The notes: generated by a model from the sequence alone, not told the origin. Counted from the stretch's first letter, positions 1 through 9,387 are shown. The stretch: DNA of 64,000 nucleotides from Streptomyces zinciresistens K42 (GCF_000225525.1 NZ_AGBF01000013.1:1-64000), one strand, 5' to 3'. A program made the numbers and translations.

Positions 1-343
1 GGAGGACGCGCAGAGCGCCGCCCCGGCCCGCCCGCGCCGCCGTGCCGTGCGCAAGGCCACCGCGCCCGGCGCGTCCGAGGAGGCGGCCGTCGTGGTCGTC
101 CCCGCGGCCGAGCCGGAGGCTCCGGCCGCGGGGGAGGACGTCGAGGAGGCGGCCCCGGCCAAGAAGACGGTCCGCAAGACGGCCAAGAAGGCCACGGCGA
201 AGAAGGCCGCCACCAAGAAGACCGCGGCCAAGAAGACGGCCGCCAAGAAGGTGACGGCCAAGAAGGCGGCCAAGACCGCCAAGACGGCGGCGGCCAAGTC
301 GGCGGCGAAGAAGACCACGGTCTCCGCGGCCGCCGACGAGTGA
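1..343 (+). CDS. C-terminal tail of ribonuclease E/G-type protein (partial)
   Basis: The frame is open from the left edge (first full codon at base 2) and stops at 341-343, so only the last ~113 residues are visible. They begin with an Arg-rich stretch (PRRRAVRK) and continue as repeats of KK[AT]A-type units. This low-complexity basic tail has no catalytic motif. In streptomycetes the gene directly before rplU is the large RNase E/G (RNase ES), whose ends are typically disordered and basic, so the identification rests on context and composition, not on a domain. Such tails bind RNA or partner proteins in the degradosome-like complex. The alternative is another basic protein with a histone H1-like tail. 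Confidence 0.6.
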   Translation, partial: EDAQSAAPARPRRRAVRKATAPGASEEAAVVVVPAAEPEAPAAGEDVEEAAPAKKTVRKTAKKATAKKAATKKTAAKKTAAKKVTAKKAAKTAKTAAAKSAAKKTTVSAAADE

Positions 344-588
344 CGTCCGCCTGACGCGGGGTGCGGCCGGTCCGATGTGACCGGCCGCACTGCGTCGGGG
401 GACCGGCCCGGTTTGACCCCTTCGGCGGCGGCCCCGTAACCTTGACCGTCGGCGTGTCCGTGGACAGAGGCGCGCCACATCCTCGTAAACCTCTTCCTCC
501 GGCGCGTTCCGCGTCCCGGAGAGGCCGTCCGCGCGTCGGGCGGCTGGACTGCGAGGGTGCCGACTCCGAGCGAGAGAGTGAGATCCGC

Positions 589-909
589 GTGTACGCAATC
601 GTGCGCAGCGGTGGTCGTCAGCACAAGGTTGCTGTCGGCGACATCGTTGAGGTTGACAAGATTTCCACCGCCAACGTGGGCGACACGGTCGAGCTCTCGA
701 CCCTGCTCGTCGTCGACGGCGAAGCTGTGACCAGTGACCCGTGGGTGCTGGCCGGTATCAAGGTCCAGGCCGAGGTCGTGGACCACCACAAGGGCCAGAA
801 GATCGACATTCTGCGCTACAAGAACAAGACCGGCTACCGCCGTCGTCAGGGCCACCGCCAGCAGTACACGGCGATCAAGGTCACTGCGATCCCCGCGGCT
901 GCGAAGTAA
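589..909 (+). CDS. rplU: 50S ribosomal protein L21
   Basis: The 106-residue product starts [14 protein letters not shown], the standard L21 start, and ends in the Arg/Lys-rich segment ([15 protein letters not shown]) that contacts 23S rRNA. The family is about 103 residues long. The frame is open further upstream to 361, but homology begins at the GTG at 589, so the longer form is rejected. rpmA follows after 14 bp, the conserved rplU-rpmA pair. Both are large-subunit proteins assembling around 23S rRNA in the cytoplasm. A growth-regulated promoter probably lies in the 245 bp upstream; I could not define it with confidence. Confidence 0.97.
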   Translation: MYAIVRSGGRQHKVAVGDIVEVDKISTANVGDTVELSTLLVVDGEAVTSDPWVLAGIKVQAEVVDHHKGQKIDILRYKNKTGYRRRQGHRQQYTAIKVTAIPAAAK

Positions 910-923
910 GGGACTGAGGAGAC

Positions 924-1178
924 ATGGCACACAAGAAGGGCGCATCGTCCACCCGGAACGGTCGCGACTCGAACGCCCAGCGGCTCGGCGTGAAGCGCTT
1001 CGGCGGTCAGGTCGTCAACGCGGGTGAGATCCTGGTCCGCCAGCGCGGCACCCACTTCCACCCCGGCTCCGGCGTCGGCCGCGGCGGCGACGACACGCTG
1101 TTCGCGCTCCAGCCCGGTGCGGTGGAGTTCGGCACCAGCCGTGGCCGCAAGGTCGTGAACATCGTTCCGGTCGCCTGA
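924..1178 (+). CDS. rpmA: 50S ribosomal protein L27
   Basis: The 84-residue product begins [17 protein letters not shown], the typical N-terminal arm of L27 that reaches the peptidyl transferase centre, followed by the conserved FGGQVV and GTHFHPG segments. It lacks the cleavable N-terminal extension seen in Firmicutes. The gene lies 14 bp after rplU, with a ggactgaggag ribosome-binding region before the ATG, and is almost certainly co-transcribed with it. A hairpin at 1215-1253 separates it from obg. Confidence 0.97.
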   Translation: MAHKKGASSTRNGRDSNAQRLGVKRFGGQVVNAGEILVRQRGTHFHPGSGVGRGGDDTLFALQPGAVEFGTSRGRKVVNIVPVA

Positions 1179-1214
1179 GTCCTCCTGACTCACGGCTCGA
1201 CCGAACGCTTCGCG

Positions 1215-1253
1215 AGGCGGACCTCACTTCCCGGTCGGGAAGGCGGGTCCGCC
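1215..1253 (+). terminator. Hairpin after rplU-rpmA
   Basis: Two arms starting aggcggacc and ending ggtccgcct can pair with three mismatches, with a ggtc loop between cttccc and gggaa. A short T run (ctttcg) follows. The position between rpmA and obg suggests a terminator or attenuator that lowers obg expression relative to the ribosomal proteins. Confidence 0.6.
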
Positions 1254-1330
1254 TTTCGCGTGTTATCGAGAAGACAGTAAGCACTCCCTCGGCCCCCCGG
1301 ACCGAGCGGACTCCCAGGAGGCACCGAACC

Positions 1331-2776
1331 ATGACCACCTTCGTGGACCGCGTCGAGCTGCACGCCGCCGCGGGTAACGGAGGCCACGGCTGTGCCTCCG
1401 TGCACCGTGAGAAGTTCAAGCCGCTCGGCGGACCGGACGGCGGCAACGGCGGGCGCGGCGGGGACGTGATCCTCACCGTCGACCAGTCGGTCACCACGCT
1501 GCTCGACTACCACCACTCCCCGCACCGCAAGGCCACCAACGGCAAGCCCGGCGAGGGCGGCAACCGCTCCGGCAAGGAAGGCCAGGACCTGGTGCTGCCG
1601 GTGCCGGACGGCACGGTGGTGCTGGACGGGGCCGGCAACGTCCTCGCCGACCTGGTCGGGCACGGCACCTCGTTCGTCGCCGCGCAGGGCGGGCGGGGCG
1701 GCCTCGGCAACGCCGCGCTGGCCTCCGCGCGGCGCAAGGCGCCCGGTTTCGCGCTGCTCGGCGAGCCCGGCGACCTCCAGGACATCGTCCTCGAACTCAA
1801 GACGGTCGCCGACGTGGCCCTGGTCGGTTACCCGAGCGCCGGCAAGTCCTCGCTGATCTCGGTGCTGAGCGCCGCGAAGCCGAAGATCGCCGACTACCCC
1901 TTCACGACCCTCGTGCCCAACCTCGGTGTGGTGACGGCCGGTTCGACCGTGTACACCATCGCCGACGTCCCCGGGCTGATCCCCGGCGCGAGCCAGGGCC
2001 GTGGCCTGGGCCTGGAGTTCCTGCGGCACGTCGAGCGGTGCAGCGTGCTGGTGCACGTCCTGGACACCGCGACACTGGAGTCCGACCGCGACCCGGTCTC
2101 CGACCTGGACATCATCGAGGCGGAGTTGCGCGAGTACGGGGGCCTCGGCGACCGGCCCCGCATCGTCGTCCTCAACAAGATCGACGTACCTGACGGCAGG
2201 GACCTCGCCGAGATGGTGCGCCCGGACCTGGAGTCCCGCGGCTACCGCGTCTTCGAGGTGTCCGCCGTCGCCCACACCGGGCTGAGGGAGCTGTCGTTCG
2301 CGCTGGCGGACCTCGTGGGCAGGGCGCGTGCCGCGAAACCCGAGGAGGAGGCCACGCGCATCGTGATCCGGCCGAAGGCCGTGGACGACGCGGGCTTCAC
2401 CGTCACCCGGGAGGAGATCGGCGGGGAGCCGCTGTTCCGGGTGCGCGGCGAGAAGCCGGAGCGCTGGGTGCGCCAGACCGACTTCAACAACGACGAGGCC
2501 GTGGGCTATCTCGCGGACCGGCTCAACCGCCTCGGGGTGGAGGAGGAGTTGATGAAGGCCGGGGCCCGCTCCGGGGACGGCGTGGCCATCGGCGCCGAGG
2601 ACAACGCCGTGGTCTTCGACTGGGAGCCGTCGGTGATGGCCGGTGCGGAGATGCTGGGCCGCCGCGGTGAGGACCACCGGCTGGAGGAGGCCCGGCCGGC
2701 CGCGCAGCGACGGCGGGACCGGCAGGCGGAGAAGGACGAGGCGGCACAGGAGTTCGAGGGCTTCGAGCCCTTCTGA
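1331..2776 (+). CDS. obg: Obg family GTPase (CgtA)
   Basis: A 481-residue three-domain GTPase. The Gly-rich Obg fold occupies about residues 1-160 ([21 protein letters not shown] and repeated GG[RN]GG). The G domain starts near residue 160 with a P loop [10 protein letters not shown]3 DVPGL and G4 NKID. The C-terminal OCT domain (about 340-430) is the form found in Gram-positives. Obg binds the 50S subunit and links GTP level to ribosome assembly; in Streptomyces it is also tied to the onset of aerial growth. The start is the ATG at 1331 preceded by aggaggcacc. The acidic/basic tail after residue 430 is typical of streptomycete Obg. Confidence 0.97.
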   Translation: MTTFVDRVELHAAAGNGGHGCASVHREKFKPLGGPDGGNGGRGGDVILTVDQSVTTLLDYHHSPHRKATNGKPGEGGNRSGKEGQDLVLPVPDGTVVLDGAGNVLADLVGHGTSFVAAQGGRGGLGNAALASARRKAPGFALLGEPGDLQDIVLELKTVADVALVGYPSAGKSSLISVLSAAKPKIADYPFTTLVPNLGVVTAGSTVYTIADVPGLIPGASQGRGLGLEFLRHVERCSVLVHVLDTATLESDRDPVSDLDIIEAELREYGGLGDRPRIVVLNKIDVPDGRDLAEMVRPDLESRGYRVFEVSAVAHTGLRELSFALADLVGRARAAKPEEEATRIVIRPKAVDDAGFTVTREEIGGEPLFRVRGEKPERWVRQTDFNNDEAVGYLADRLNRLGVEEELMKAGARSGDGVAIGAEDNAVVFDWEPSVMAGAEMLGRRGEDHRLEEARPAAQRRRDRQAEKDEAAQEFEGFEPF

Positions 2777-2862
2777 GCAGCGCGGACCGGGGACGTCGGG
2801 GCAGCCCCTCGGCGTCCCCGTGAGCGGCGGCGGGCGGCGCGGCACGGGTCCTGAATCCTGAC

Positions 2863-2927
2863 GTTGTCCGCGACCGTTGTCCGCGACCGTTGTCCGCGAC
2901 CGTTGTCCGCGGCCGCTGTCCGCGGCC
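2863..2927. repeat. 13-bp tandem repeat (gttgtccgcgacc), five copies
   Basis: Three identical copies of gttgtccgcgacc are followed by two variants (gttgtccgcggcc and gctgtccgcggcc), with an exact 13-bp period. The array is just downstream of obg. It is likely a variable-number repeat; no function can be inferred from sequence. Confidence 0.9.
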
Positions 2928-3200
2928 GCCGTTCGCACGGCCGGAGTCGCCGTGCCCCGTCGCAAGGGGCCGCCCGCCACCCGAGCCCCGGGCGTCGCCG
3001 TCGTCGCGCCTGGCGAGAACACGAACGCCGCCCTTTCCGTGCGGGTGTTCCGCCCCTCGTCCGCGGGCATCACTTCGAGCGGCTCGCTCGCCTTCGGAGC
3101 CGCCCCCCGCGGCACGGCCGCCGCGCACACGGAGCCGGGCCCCGCGTGCGCCGCCGATCCGGCCGGGTTCCCGACCGATCCGGCCGGGTTCACGCGCGAG

Positions 3201-3264
3201 ACGTACGGCAGAGAACGTACGACGCAACGTACGGCAGAACGTACGGCAGAACGAACGACAGACC
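3201..3264. repeat. Repeats of acgtacggcagaa upstream of phoD
   Basis: At least four copies of the core acgtacg occur, two of them (3227-3239 and 3240-3252) exact 13-bp tandem units. The core contains the palindrome tacgta. The array sits about 150-215 bp before the phoD start and could be a regulator binding array or a neutral repeat. Confidence 0.7.
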
Positions 3265-3417
3265 CGTTGTGGCAAGGGCGCGGTGCCGTGCCGCAGCGGG
3301 TCTTCTGTTGTCTCCCTACTTGTCATGCACGCGAAGCTCGTAGTTCAGCAGCGGGACCGCCCTCGGGCGTGAGCATCCGAAGTGTCCAAGAGGCCAGCGA
3401 GACAAGGGAGTTCGTCG

Positions 3418-4977
3418 ATGACCGGTCTGTCCGGATCCGTATCGCCCGACCGCCGCCGCTTCCTCACCGCCGGGGCCGCGGTGCTCGGCGCGGCGGCCTC
3501 CGCGCAGCTGTGGCTCCCGGGCGCCGCCCGCGCCGCCGAAGCCCCGCTGCCGGACGGGGTGTTCAGCCTCGGCATCGCCTCCGGCGACCCGCTGCCCGAC
3601 GGCATCGTGCTCTGGACACGCCTCGCCCCGGACCCGCTGAACGGCGGGGGAATGCCGGACCGGACCGTCTCCGTGGAATGGGAGATCGCCGCGGACGAGC
3701 GGTTCCGCGCCCGGGTGCGCCGGGGAGTCGCCCAGGCCCGGCCCGAGCTGGGGCACAGCGTCCACGTGGACGTCCGCGGGCTGCGGCCCGGCCGTACGTA
3801 CTGGTTCCGCTTCCGCGCCGGCGGGCAGCTGTCGCCCGTCGGCCGCACCCGTACCGCGCCCCACCCGGCGAGTTCGGGCGGCCGGCTGCGCATGGCGCTG
3901 GCCTCCTGCCAGAACTGGCAGCACGGCTGGTTCACGCCGTACGCCGACATGCTGGACCAGGACCCCGACGTGGTGTTGTTCGTCGGCGACTACATCTACG
4001 AGTCCACGCCGTCCTCGACGGGGGTGCGCCGCCACGAGGGCACCGGGGAGCCGTACACGCTCGCGCAGTACCGCAACCGCTACGCCCAGTACCGCGCCGA
4101 CCCCGACCTCGCGGCGATGCACGCGGGCGCGCCCTGGGTGGTCAGCTTCGACGACCACGAGGTCGACAACGACTTCGCCGGCGAGATACCGCAGGACCCG
4201 GACAAGCAGTCGCCCGACGCCTTCGTGGCCCGGCTCACCGCGGCCTACCAGGCGTACTACGAGCACATGCCGGTCAGAGCGAGCGCCATCCCGAACGGGC
4301 CGAGCATCCGGATGCACCGCCGCCTGGAGTTCGGCCGGCTGGCCCGGCTCAACGTGCTGGACACCCGCCAGTTCCGCAGCGACCAGGCCACCACCCAGCA
4401 GGGCGCCCAGGACCCCTCGCTCACCATGCTCGGCGCCGCGCAGAAGGCGTGGCTGCTCGACGGGCTGCGGCGCTCGCCGGCCCGCTGGAACCTGATCGGC
4501 TCGCAGATCATGATGGCCGAGACCGATCTCCAGGTCGGCGAGGGCAAGCTCTGGTACTACGACGCCTGGGACGGCTACCAGGCCGAACGCAACGCGCTGA
4601 TGAGGGAGTTGAAGCAGGTCCGCAACCCCGTCGTCCTCTCGGGCGACCGCCATCTGACGATGATCAGCGACCTCAAGGAGGACTACGCCGACCCCCGGTC
4701 CGACGTCGTCGGCGCGGAGTTCGTCGGCACGTCCATCTCCAGCAGCGGAGACCAGGACCAGGCCGCCTTCCGCAAGGAGTGGGACCCGCGCATGCCGGAC
4801 AACCCGCACTGGAAGCTGCTCGACGCGCACCGCGGCTACCACCTCTTCGACATCCGGCGCGACGGCATCGACGCCCAGGTGCGCGTCGTCGACACGGTCC
4901 GCCGGCCGACGGCGACGGCCAGCACGCTGGCGCGGCTGCGGGTCGAGGCGGGGCGGCCGGGCGTCGAGACCGTGTGA
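3418..4977 (+). CDS. phoD: Tat-exported alkaline phosphatase/phosphodiesterase, PhoD family
   Basis: A 519-residue secreted enzyme. The N-terminus has a twin-arginine signal (SPDRRRFLTAGAAVLG) and a likely cleavage site near AARAAEAPL. An N-terminal Fn3-like PhoD domain (about 45-140) precedes the metallophosphatase core, with VLFVGDYIYE, SFDDHEVDND and LSGDRH motifs supplying Fe/Ca ligands. PhoD hydrolyses phosphomonoesters and diesters outside the cell and in Bacillus can act on wall teichoic acid. The start is the ATG at 3418, 7 bp after aagggag; an in-frame GTG at 3382 lacks a ribosome-binding site. The gene stands alone before a strong terminator, next to the wall-polymer locus, which fits a role in polymer turnover or phosphate recovery. 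Pho regulation is likely, but I did not identify a clear PHO box. Confidence 0.93.
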   Translation: MTGLSGSVSPDRRRFLTAGAAVLGAAASAQLWLPGAARAAEAPLPDGVFSLGIASGDPLPDGIVLWTRLAPDPLNGGGMPDRTVSVEWEIAADERFRARVRRGVAQARPELGHSVHVDVRGLRPGRTYWFRFRAGGQLSPVGRTRTAPHPASSGGRLRMALASCQNWQHGWFTPYADMLDQDPDVVLFVGDYIYESTPSSTGVRRHEGTGEPYTLAQYRNRYAQYRADPDLAAMHAGAPWVVSFDDHEVDNDFAGEIPQDPDKQSPDAFVARLTAAYQAYYEHMPVRASAIPNGPSIRMHRRLEFGRLARLNVLDTRQFRSDQATTQQGAQDPSLTMLGAAQKAWLLDGLRRSPARWNLIGSQIMMAETDLQVGEGKLWYYDAWDGYQAERNALMRELKQVRNPVVLSGDRHLTMISDLKEDYADPRSDVVGAEFVGTSISSSGDQDQAAFRKEWDPRMPDNPHWKLLDAHRGYHLFDIRRDGIDAQVRVVDTVRRPTATASTLARLRVEAGRPGVETV

Positions 4978-4986
4978 CGCGGGTGA

Positions 4987-5040
4987 CGTTCGACGGGTGA
5001 GCCCGGGGTGCTTCCGCGCCCCGGGCTCACCCGTCGAACG
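4987..5040 (+). terminator. Strong hairpin after phoD
   Basis: A perfect 22-bp inverted repeat (4987-5008 with 5019-5040) encloses a 10-base loop. It begins 9 bp after the phoD stop codon. Streptomycete terminators often lack a T run, as here. Confidence 0.85.
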
Positions 5041-5523
5041 CCGCCCGTGCCGAGACCGGAATGCCGCGGAATTCGCGGGGGAATTCCGCGCCCGCGCGCC
5101 GCCCGGGACCGAGCGGGGCAAGCGGCTCGCCCGCGGGAATTCGCGCCCGCGCGCCGTCCGGAGAGCCCGCTCGCGGCTCGTTCCCGGCGGCGCCCGCCGC
5201 GCGTTGACGGAGAACGCGTGTGCCTCCGGCCGCGACGATGTGAAGAGGTGCGCCCGGGGCGCGACTTGGTCGCTGCCCGCGCCGCCCGCGCCGCCCGCGC
5301 CGTTCGCACGGTCGGGCGCCGCCCGCGGAAACCCTCCGGCCCGTCGCGCGCCCCCGCGCGGCAGCACCGCCGCCGCATGTCGCGTACCGTTCACCGGACG
5401 TCGTCCGGAGATCTCGTACGGTTCCCGGGTGCCGCCGTCACCGGCGGCGCCCCCGGTGACCCTGTGCCGTTACTCACAGCAATGACCGGGAACCTCCGGA
5501 GTCCCGCTCGGCAAGGACCATGG
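5041..5523. other. Gene-free spacer with repeated gaattc-containing segments
   Basis: Nearly 500 bp with no credible gene. At about 5067-5091 two gcggaattc-type arms face each other around gcggg. A related segment (gggaattcgcgcccgcgcgccg) recurs some 50 bp later, so the gaattc unit appears three times within 80 bp. The rest is GC-rich and featureless to the eye. The promoter for the downstream wall-polymer genes probably lies towards the right end. Confidence 0.5.
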
Positions 5524-5581
5524 GTGCAAGGTGAATGACAGGTGGCGCGCACATTTGCGGCTGAGGACGCTCACCTTGCAC
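5524..5581 (+). promoter_or_regulatory. Inverted repeat gtgcaaggtga / tcaccttgcac before the CDP-ribitol synthase gene
   Basis: An exact 11-bp arm (5524-5534) and its reverse complement (5571-5581) are separated by 36 bases, 60 bp before the start codon. It could fold as a structured 5' leader or be a pair of operator half-sites. I do not recognise a known riboswitch core in it. Confidence 0.5.
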
Positions 5582-5640
5582 TGCGGTAACCCCAAGTGGG
5601 ACCATTTCGAAGTTCCCAGTCGCCACAAGGTAGGTCACCT

Positions 5641-7140
5641 GTGTCCCAGCACATAGCCAAGCCCCGTACCACCGCAGTGATCCTGGCCGGTGGAACCGGT
5701 CAGCGCGTGGGTCTGTCGATCCCCAAGCAGCTGCTGAAGATCGCCGGCAAGGCAGTCATCGAGCACACGCTGACCACCTTCGAGAAGGCCGACTCGATCG
5801 ACGACGTCATCGTGCTGATGGCCCCCGGTTACGTCCCGGACGTCGAGAAGATCGTCGCCAAGGCCGGGTTCACGAAGGTCAAGAAGGTCATCGAGGGCGG
5901 CTCCACCCGCAACGAGACCACCGAGCGCGCCATCGAGGCCCTCGGCGAGGGCCTGGCCGAGGGCGAGGACCTCAAGGTCCTCTTCCACGACGCCGTACGC
6001 CCCCTGCTGTCGCGCCGCGTGATCGACGACTGCGTGACCGCGCTGGAGCGCTTCCAGGCCGTCGACGTCGCCATCCCGTCCGCGGACACCATCATCGTGA
6101 CGCGCACGCACGGTGAGGACGGCGAGTTCATCACCGAGATCCCGGACCGCTCCCGCCTGCGCCGCGGCCAGACCCCGCAGGCGTTCAAGCTGTCCACGAT
6201 CAAGCGGGCCTACGAGGTCGCCGCGGGGGACCCCAACTTCCAGGCCACGGACGACTGCTCGGTCGTGCTCAAGTACCTGCCGGACGTGCCGATCCACGTC
6301 GTCGCGGGTGACGAGTACAACATGAAGGTCACCCAGCCCGTCGACGTCTTCATCGCCGACAAGCTCTTCCAGCTGGCCTCCACCGCCGCTCCCGAGCAGG
6401 TGGACGAGGCGGCCTACCGCGAACTGCTGACCGGCAGGACCGTCGTCGTCTTCGGCGGCTCGTACGGCATCGGCAAGGACATCGCCGAACTCGCCGAGTC
6501 CTACGGCGCCGCGGTGTACGCGCTGGGCCGCTCCACCACCGGCACCCACGTGGAGAACCCGGAGGAGGTCGACGACGCGCTGTCCAAGGCGTACGGCGAG
6601 ACCGGGCGCATCGACTACGTGGTCAACACCGCCGGGGTGCTGCGCATCGGCAAGCTCGCCGAGACCGACAACGCCACCATCGAGGAGGCGCTGAAGGTGA
6701 ACTACCTGGCGCCGGTGCAGATCGCCCGCTCCTCGTACAAGTACCTCGCCGAGACCAAGGGCCAGCTGCTGCTCTACACCTCCAGCAGCTACACCCGCGG
6801 CCGCGCCGAGTACAGCCTGTACTCCTCGACCAAGGCCGCCATGGTCAACCTCACCCAGGCGCTGTCCGACGAGTGGGCCGGCGACGGCATCCGCGTCAAC
6901 TGCATCAACCCCGAGCGCACGGCGACCCCGATGCGCACCAAGGCGTTCGGCCAGGAGCCCTCGGGCAGCCTGCTGTCGTCCGAGGCCGTGGCCCGGACCT
7001 CCCTCGACGTCCTGCTGTCCGAGCTGACCGGACACGTCATCGACGTCCGACAGCAGGACCCGACGGCCGCCGCGGGCAAGGCGTCCGGCTTCGAGCAGGC
7101 GCTGGCGAGTGTCCTGGACCGCCAGGACGGCGTGGCATAA
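5641..7140 (+). CDS. Bifunctional IspD-like cytidylyltransferase / SDR oxidoreductase, probable CDP-ribitol synthase
   Basis: A 499-residue fusion. Residues ~8-235 are an IspD/TarI-type cytidylyltransferase with AVILAGGTGQRVGLSIPKQ and the FHDAVRPLL segment. Residues ~262-470 are a short-chain dehydrogenase with GGSYGIGKD (about 271) and a YSSTK catalytic pair (about 393-397). The same order occurs in Haemophilus Bcs1, which reduces ribulose 5-phosphate and activates it with CTP to CDP-ribitol. The adjacent CDP-polyol phosphotransferases support that role over MEP isoprenoid synthesis. The GTG at 5641, preceded by aaggtagg, is preferred over an in-frame GTG at 5596, because the IspD fold begins shortly after it. 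A hairpin at 7167-7211 lies before the next gene. Confidence 0.85.
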   Translation: MSQHIAKPRTTAVILAGGTGQRVGLSIPKQLLKIAGKAVIEHTLTTFEKADSIDDVIVLMAPGYVPDVEKIVAKAGFTKVKKVIEGGSTRNETTERAIEALGEGLAEGEDLKVLFHDAVRPLLSRRVIDDCVTALERFQAVDVAIPSADTIIVTRTHGEDGEFITEIPDRSRLRRGQTPQAFKLSTIKRAYEVAAGDPNFQATDDCSVVLKYLPDVPIHVVAGDEYNMKVTQPVDVFIADKLFQLASTAAPEQVDEAAYRELLTGRTVVVFGGSYGIGKDIAELAESYGAAVYALGRSTTGTHVENPEEVDDALSKAYGETGRIDYVVNTAGVLRIGKLAETDNATIEEALKVNYLAPVQIARSSYKYLAETKGQLLLYTSSSYTRGRAEYSLYSSTKAAMVNLTQALSDEWAGDGIRVNCINPERTATPMRTKAFGQEPSGSLLSSEAVARTSLDVLLSELTGHVIDVRQQDPTAAAGKASGFEQALASVLDRQDGVA

Positions 7141-7166
7141 TCAGCACCCAATAGCCTTATGGAATT

Positions 7167-7211
7167 CAGGCCCCTGCGATTCTTCTTTCACGAAGAATTC
7201 ACAGGGGCCTG
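7167..7211 (+). terminator. Hairpin between CDP-ribitol synthase and phosphotransferase genes
   Basis: Arms caggcccctg and caggggcctg enclose an inner near-perfect stem (attcttc/gaagaat) and a tttcac loop. It lies in the 117-bp gap and may attenuate rather than stop transcription, because the next gene has the same orientation and related function. Confidence 0.75.
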
Positions 7212-7257
7212 AGTCCTTGCCCCTCCAGACCGGCCCCTCTCCCTGAGCAGGTTCTCC

Positions 7258-9384
7258 GTGATATCCACCGCTATTCGCGTCGCCCGGGTGGGCAGCGCGG
7301 CCGAGCTGGCCGCGGCGGCCCTCATGATGCTGGGATTCCCGGCACTCATGCTGGCCGCGCTCGTCCCGAGCATCCCCGCCTTCGCGGCGGCGGCCGCCGT
7401 GACGTACCTGGCGGACCACTATCTGCACCGCAAGGGCAGCTATCTGGTCAACCGCCTGAGCAAGGTCCGGGCCGGTCTGTCGATCCGCTTCCTCATCCGG
7501 CAGCTCCTGCTCATCCTGCTGCTGGCCAGGCTCGGCTTCGCGAACGACCTGATCTCCTACGGCGCGATCGCCTGCTTCATCGCGTTCTACGGCCTCCAGG
7601 CCCCGCACGGCGCGCTGTCCACCCTGATCCGCAATCGCCGCCGTATGCCGGTCGCCACCCGCAACATCGACCTCGCCTCGCGCATCCGCATCCCGGACGC
7701 CCCGCCGCGCCTGCTGCTGCACCGCTCCGCCGAGAAGATGCTCCACCTCGACCTCGCGGCCGTCGCCGGCATCCTCGTCTCGGCCGCCGTGGAGTCGGCC
7801 GTGGCCGGTTTCGTCGGCATCGGCATCACCGTCGGCGTGGGCTGCCTGTACGTCGCGGCGCTCGTGCCGTACGTCCGCGGCCGCAAGACCCCGCCGAACG
7901 CCGAGAAGGTGCTGGCCGCCGTCGACGACTGGCTGCGCGCGTACCGGCCCGAGACGGTGCTGTACTTCTCCGGCTCCAAGGACTCCGTCTACCAGGTCAA
8001 CATGTGGCTGGAGACCATGGAGCAGCTGGACTCCAGGCCGCTGATCATCCTGCGCGAGCGCGTCATCCTCGCCGGTCTCGCGCCCACCACCGTCCCCGTC
8101 ATCTGCGTGCCCGGCGGTGTGCACCTGATGAACCTGGACCTCACCGACGTCCGCGTCGCCCTGTACGCCGCCAACGTCGGCAAGAACATCCACCTGCTGC
8201 GCGTGCCCACCATGAAGCACGTGTTCATCGGCCACGGCGACAGCGACAAGCTGGCCAGCGTCAACCCGTTCAGCAAGGTCTACGACGAGGTGTGGACCGC
8301 CGGCCGCGCCGGCCGCGACCGCTACGCCATAGCGGACGTCGGCGTCCGCGACGACGACATCGTCGAGGTCGGCCGCCCGCAGCTGGCGCCCATCCGGACC
8401 CGGCAGGGCGTGCCGCACGGACGCGTCCCCACCGTGCTGTACGCGCCCACCTGGGAGGGCTGGGACGGCAACCCCGGCAACACCTCGATCGTGCTCGCCG
8501 GCGAGCGCATCGTCCGCACGCTGGTGCGGGCCGACCCGCCGGTGCGCGTGCTGTACAAGCCGCACCCCTTCACCGGCACCGTGAGCAAGGAGGCGGGCGC
8601 CGCGCACGCGCGGATCACCGCCCTGGTCGAGAAGGCCGCCGCCGAGCGCGCCGCCGACGCGCGCTTCACCGTCGACACCGCAGCCCAGACCGCCGCGCGG
8701 GCCGAACTGGCCCGCGTGGAGGCCCGGCTCGCCGAGCTCATCGGCACCGCGGCAGGCGGCAACGGCAACGGCGGCGCGGGCGGCAACGGCTACGGACGGG
8801 GCGACGAGGCGGAGGCCACCCGGGACGGCCTGGTCGACCTCGCCCGGCACGAGGAGGCCGCGCGGCTGCGGACCGAGTGGAACGAGGTGTACTGGCGCTC
8901 CTTCCCCGGCCACGAGCACCGCGTCATCAGCGGCGCCGAGCCCCGCCTGTACGACTGCTTCAACGTCTCCGACGCGATGGTCTCCGACATCTCCAGCGTC
9001 GTCTCCGACTTCATCGCCAGCGGCAAGCCGTACGCCGTCACGGACTCCGCCGAGCTCGGGGTGGAGGAGTTCAAGCGGCAGAACACCGCGGTGCGCGCCG
9101 CGACGATCCTGTCCAACGACGCGGGCGGGCTGGGCGAACTGCTGGACGCCGTACGCGACCCGGCCGCGGACCCGCTGGCCGAGGCCCGCGGCGACCTCAA
9201 GCGGTATCTGCTCGGCCCCGACGAGCCGGCCTCCATCGTCCAGTTCAACACCGCGGTCGCGAACCTCGCGGGCAAGGCCGACACCCGCAACCTGGGCCAG
9301 GAGTCACGGGCGGCGGCCGGAACCGAGCCCGCGACCGTCCCCGCGCCGCGGCTGGCGGCGGCCGGAGACGATGTGACGGCCTGA
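7258..9384 (+). CDS. CDP-glycerol/CDP-ribitol phosphotransferase family protein (TagF/TarL-like)
   Basis: A 708-residue protein. The first ~220 residues hold several hydrophobic segments and look membrane-associated. The rest has the glycerophosphotransferase fold, with APTWEGWDGNPGNTS, LYKPHPFTG and the C-terminal MVSDISSVVSDFIASGKPY motif of TagF-type polymerases. It would transfer polyol phosphate from a CDP-linked donor to a wall polymer at the inner membrane face. An unusual Gly/Asn-rich low-complexity stretch (about residues 500-520) interrupts the enzyme domain. The neighbouring CDP-ribitol synthase suggests ribitol phosphate as substrate, but glycerol phosphate is possible. A divergent paralogue lies at 10864-12912 on the other strand. 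The start is the GTG at 7258; its ribosome-binding site is weak. Confidence 0.85.
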   Translation: MISTAIRVARVGSAAELAAAALMMLGFPALMLAALVPSIPAFAAAAAVTYLADHYLHRKGSYLVNRLSKVRAGLSIRFLIRQLLLILLLARLGFANDLISYGAIACFIAFYGLQAPHGALSTLIRNRRRMPVATRNIDLASRIRIPDAPPRLLLHRSAEKMLHLDLAAVAGILVSAAVESAVAGFVGIGITVGVGCLYVAALVPYVRGRKTPPNAEKVLAAVDDWLRAYRPETVLYFSGSKDSVYQVNMWLETMEQLDSRPLIILRERVILAGLAPTTVPVICVPGGVHLMNLDLTDVRVALYAANVGKNIHLLRVPTMKHVFIGHGDSDKLASVNPFSKVYDEVWTAGRAGRDRYAIADVGVRDDDIVEVGRPQLAPIRTRQGVPHGRVPTVLYAPTWEGWDGNPGNTSIVLAGERIVRTLVRADPPVRVLYKPHPFTGTVSKEAGAAHARITALVEKAAAERAADARFTVDTAAQTAARAELARVEARLAELIGTAAGGNGNGGAGGNGYGRGDEAEATRDGLVDLARHEEAARLRTEWNEVYWRSFPGHEHRVISGAEPRLYDCFNVSDAMVSDISSVVSDFIASGKPYAVTDSAELGVEEFKRQNTAVRAATILSNDAGGLGELLDAVRDPAADPLAEARGDLKRYLLGPDEPASIVQFNTAVANLAGKADTRNLGQESRAAAGTEPATVPAPRLAAAGDDVTA

Positions 9385-9387
9385 CCC

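Larger units (their letters stand above)
2777..3417. other. Gene-free spacer between obg and phoD, rich in short repeats
   Basis: About 640 bp without a credible gene. The long frames through it are GC-driven and have no recognisable protein character. It holds three families of short repeats: a 13-bp tandem repeat (2863-2927), two copies of ccgatccggccgggttc with 21-bp spacing (3154 and 3175), and acgtacggcagaa units (3201-3264). Promoter elements for phoD presumably lie near the right end, but none is clear enough to mark. Confidence 0.6.

Noticed and set aside
2863..2927. CRISPR array
   Set aside because: The units are contiguous 13-bp tandem repeats without spacers and no cas genes are present.
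1190..3193. 667-residue minus-strand open frame antisense to obg
   Set aside because: It mirrors the obg codon pattern, has no family character, and is typical of spurious open frames in very GC-rich DNA.
2877..5000. 707-residue plus-strand frame over phoD
   Set aside because: Shadow of phoD in another frame; the real gene has a Tat signal and metal motifs.
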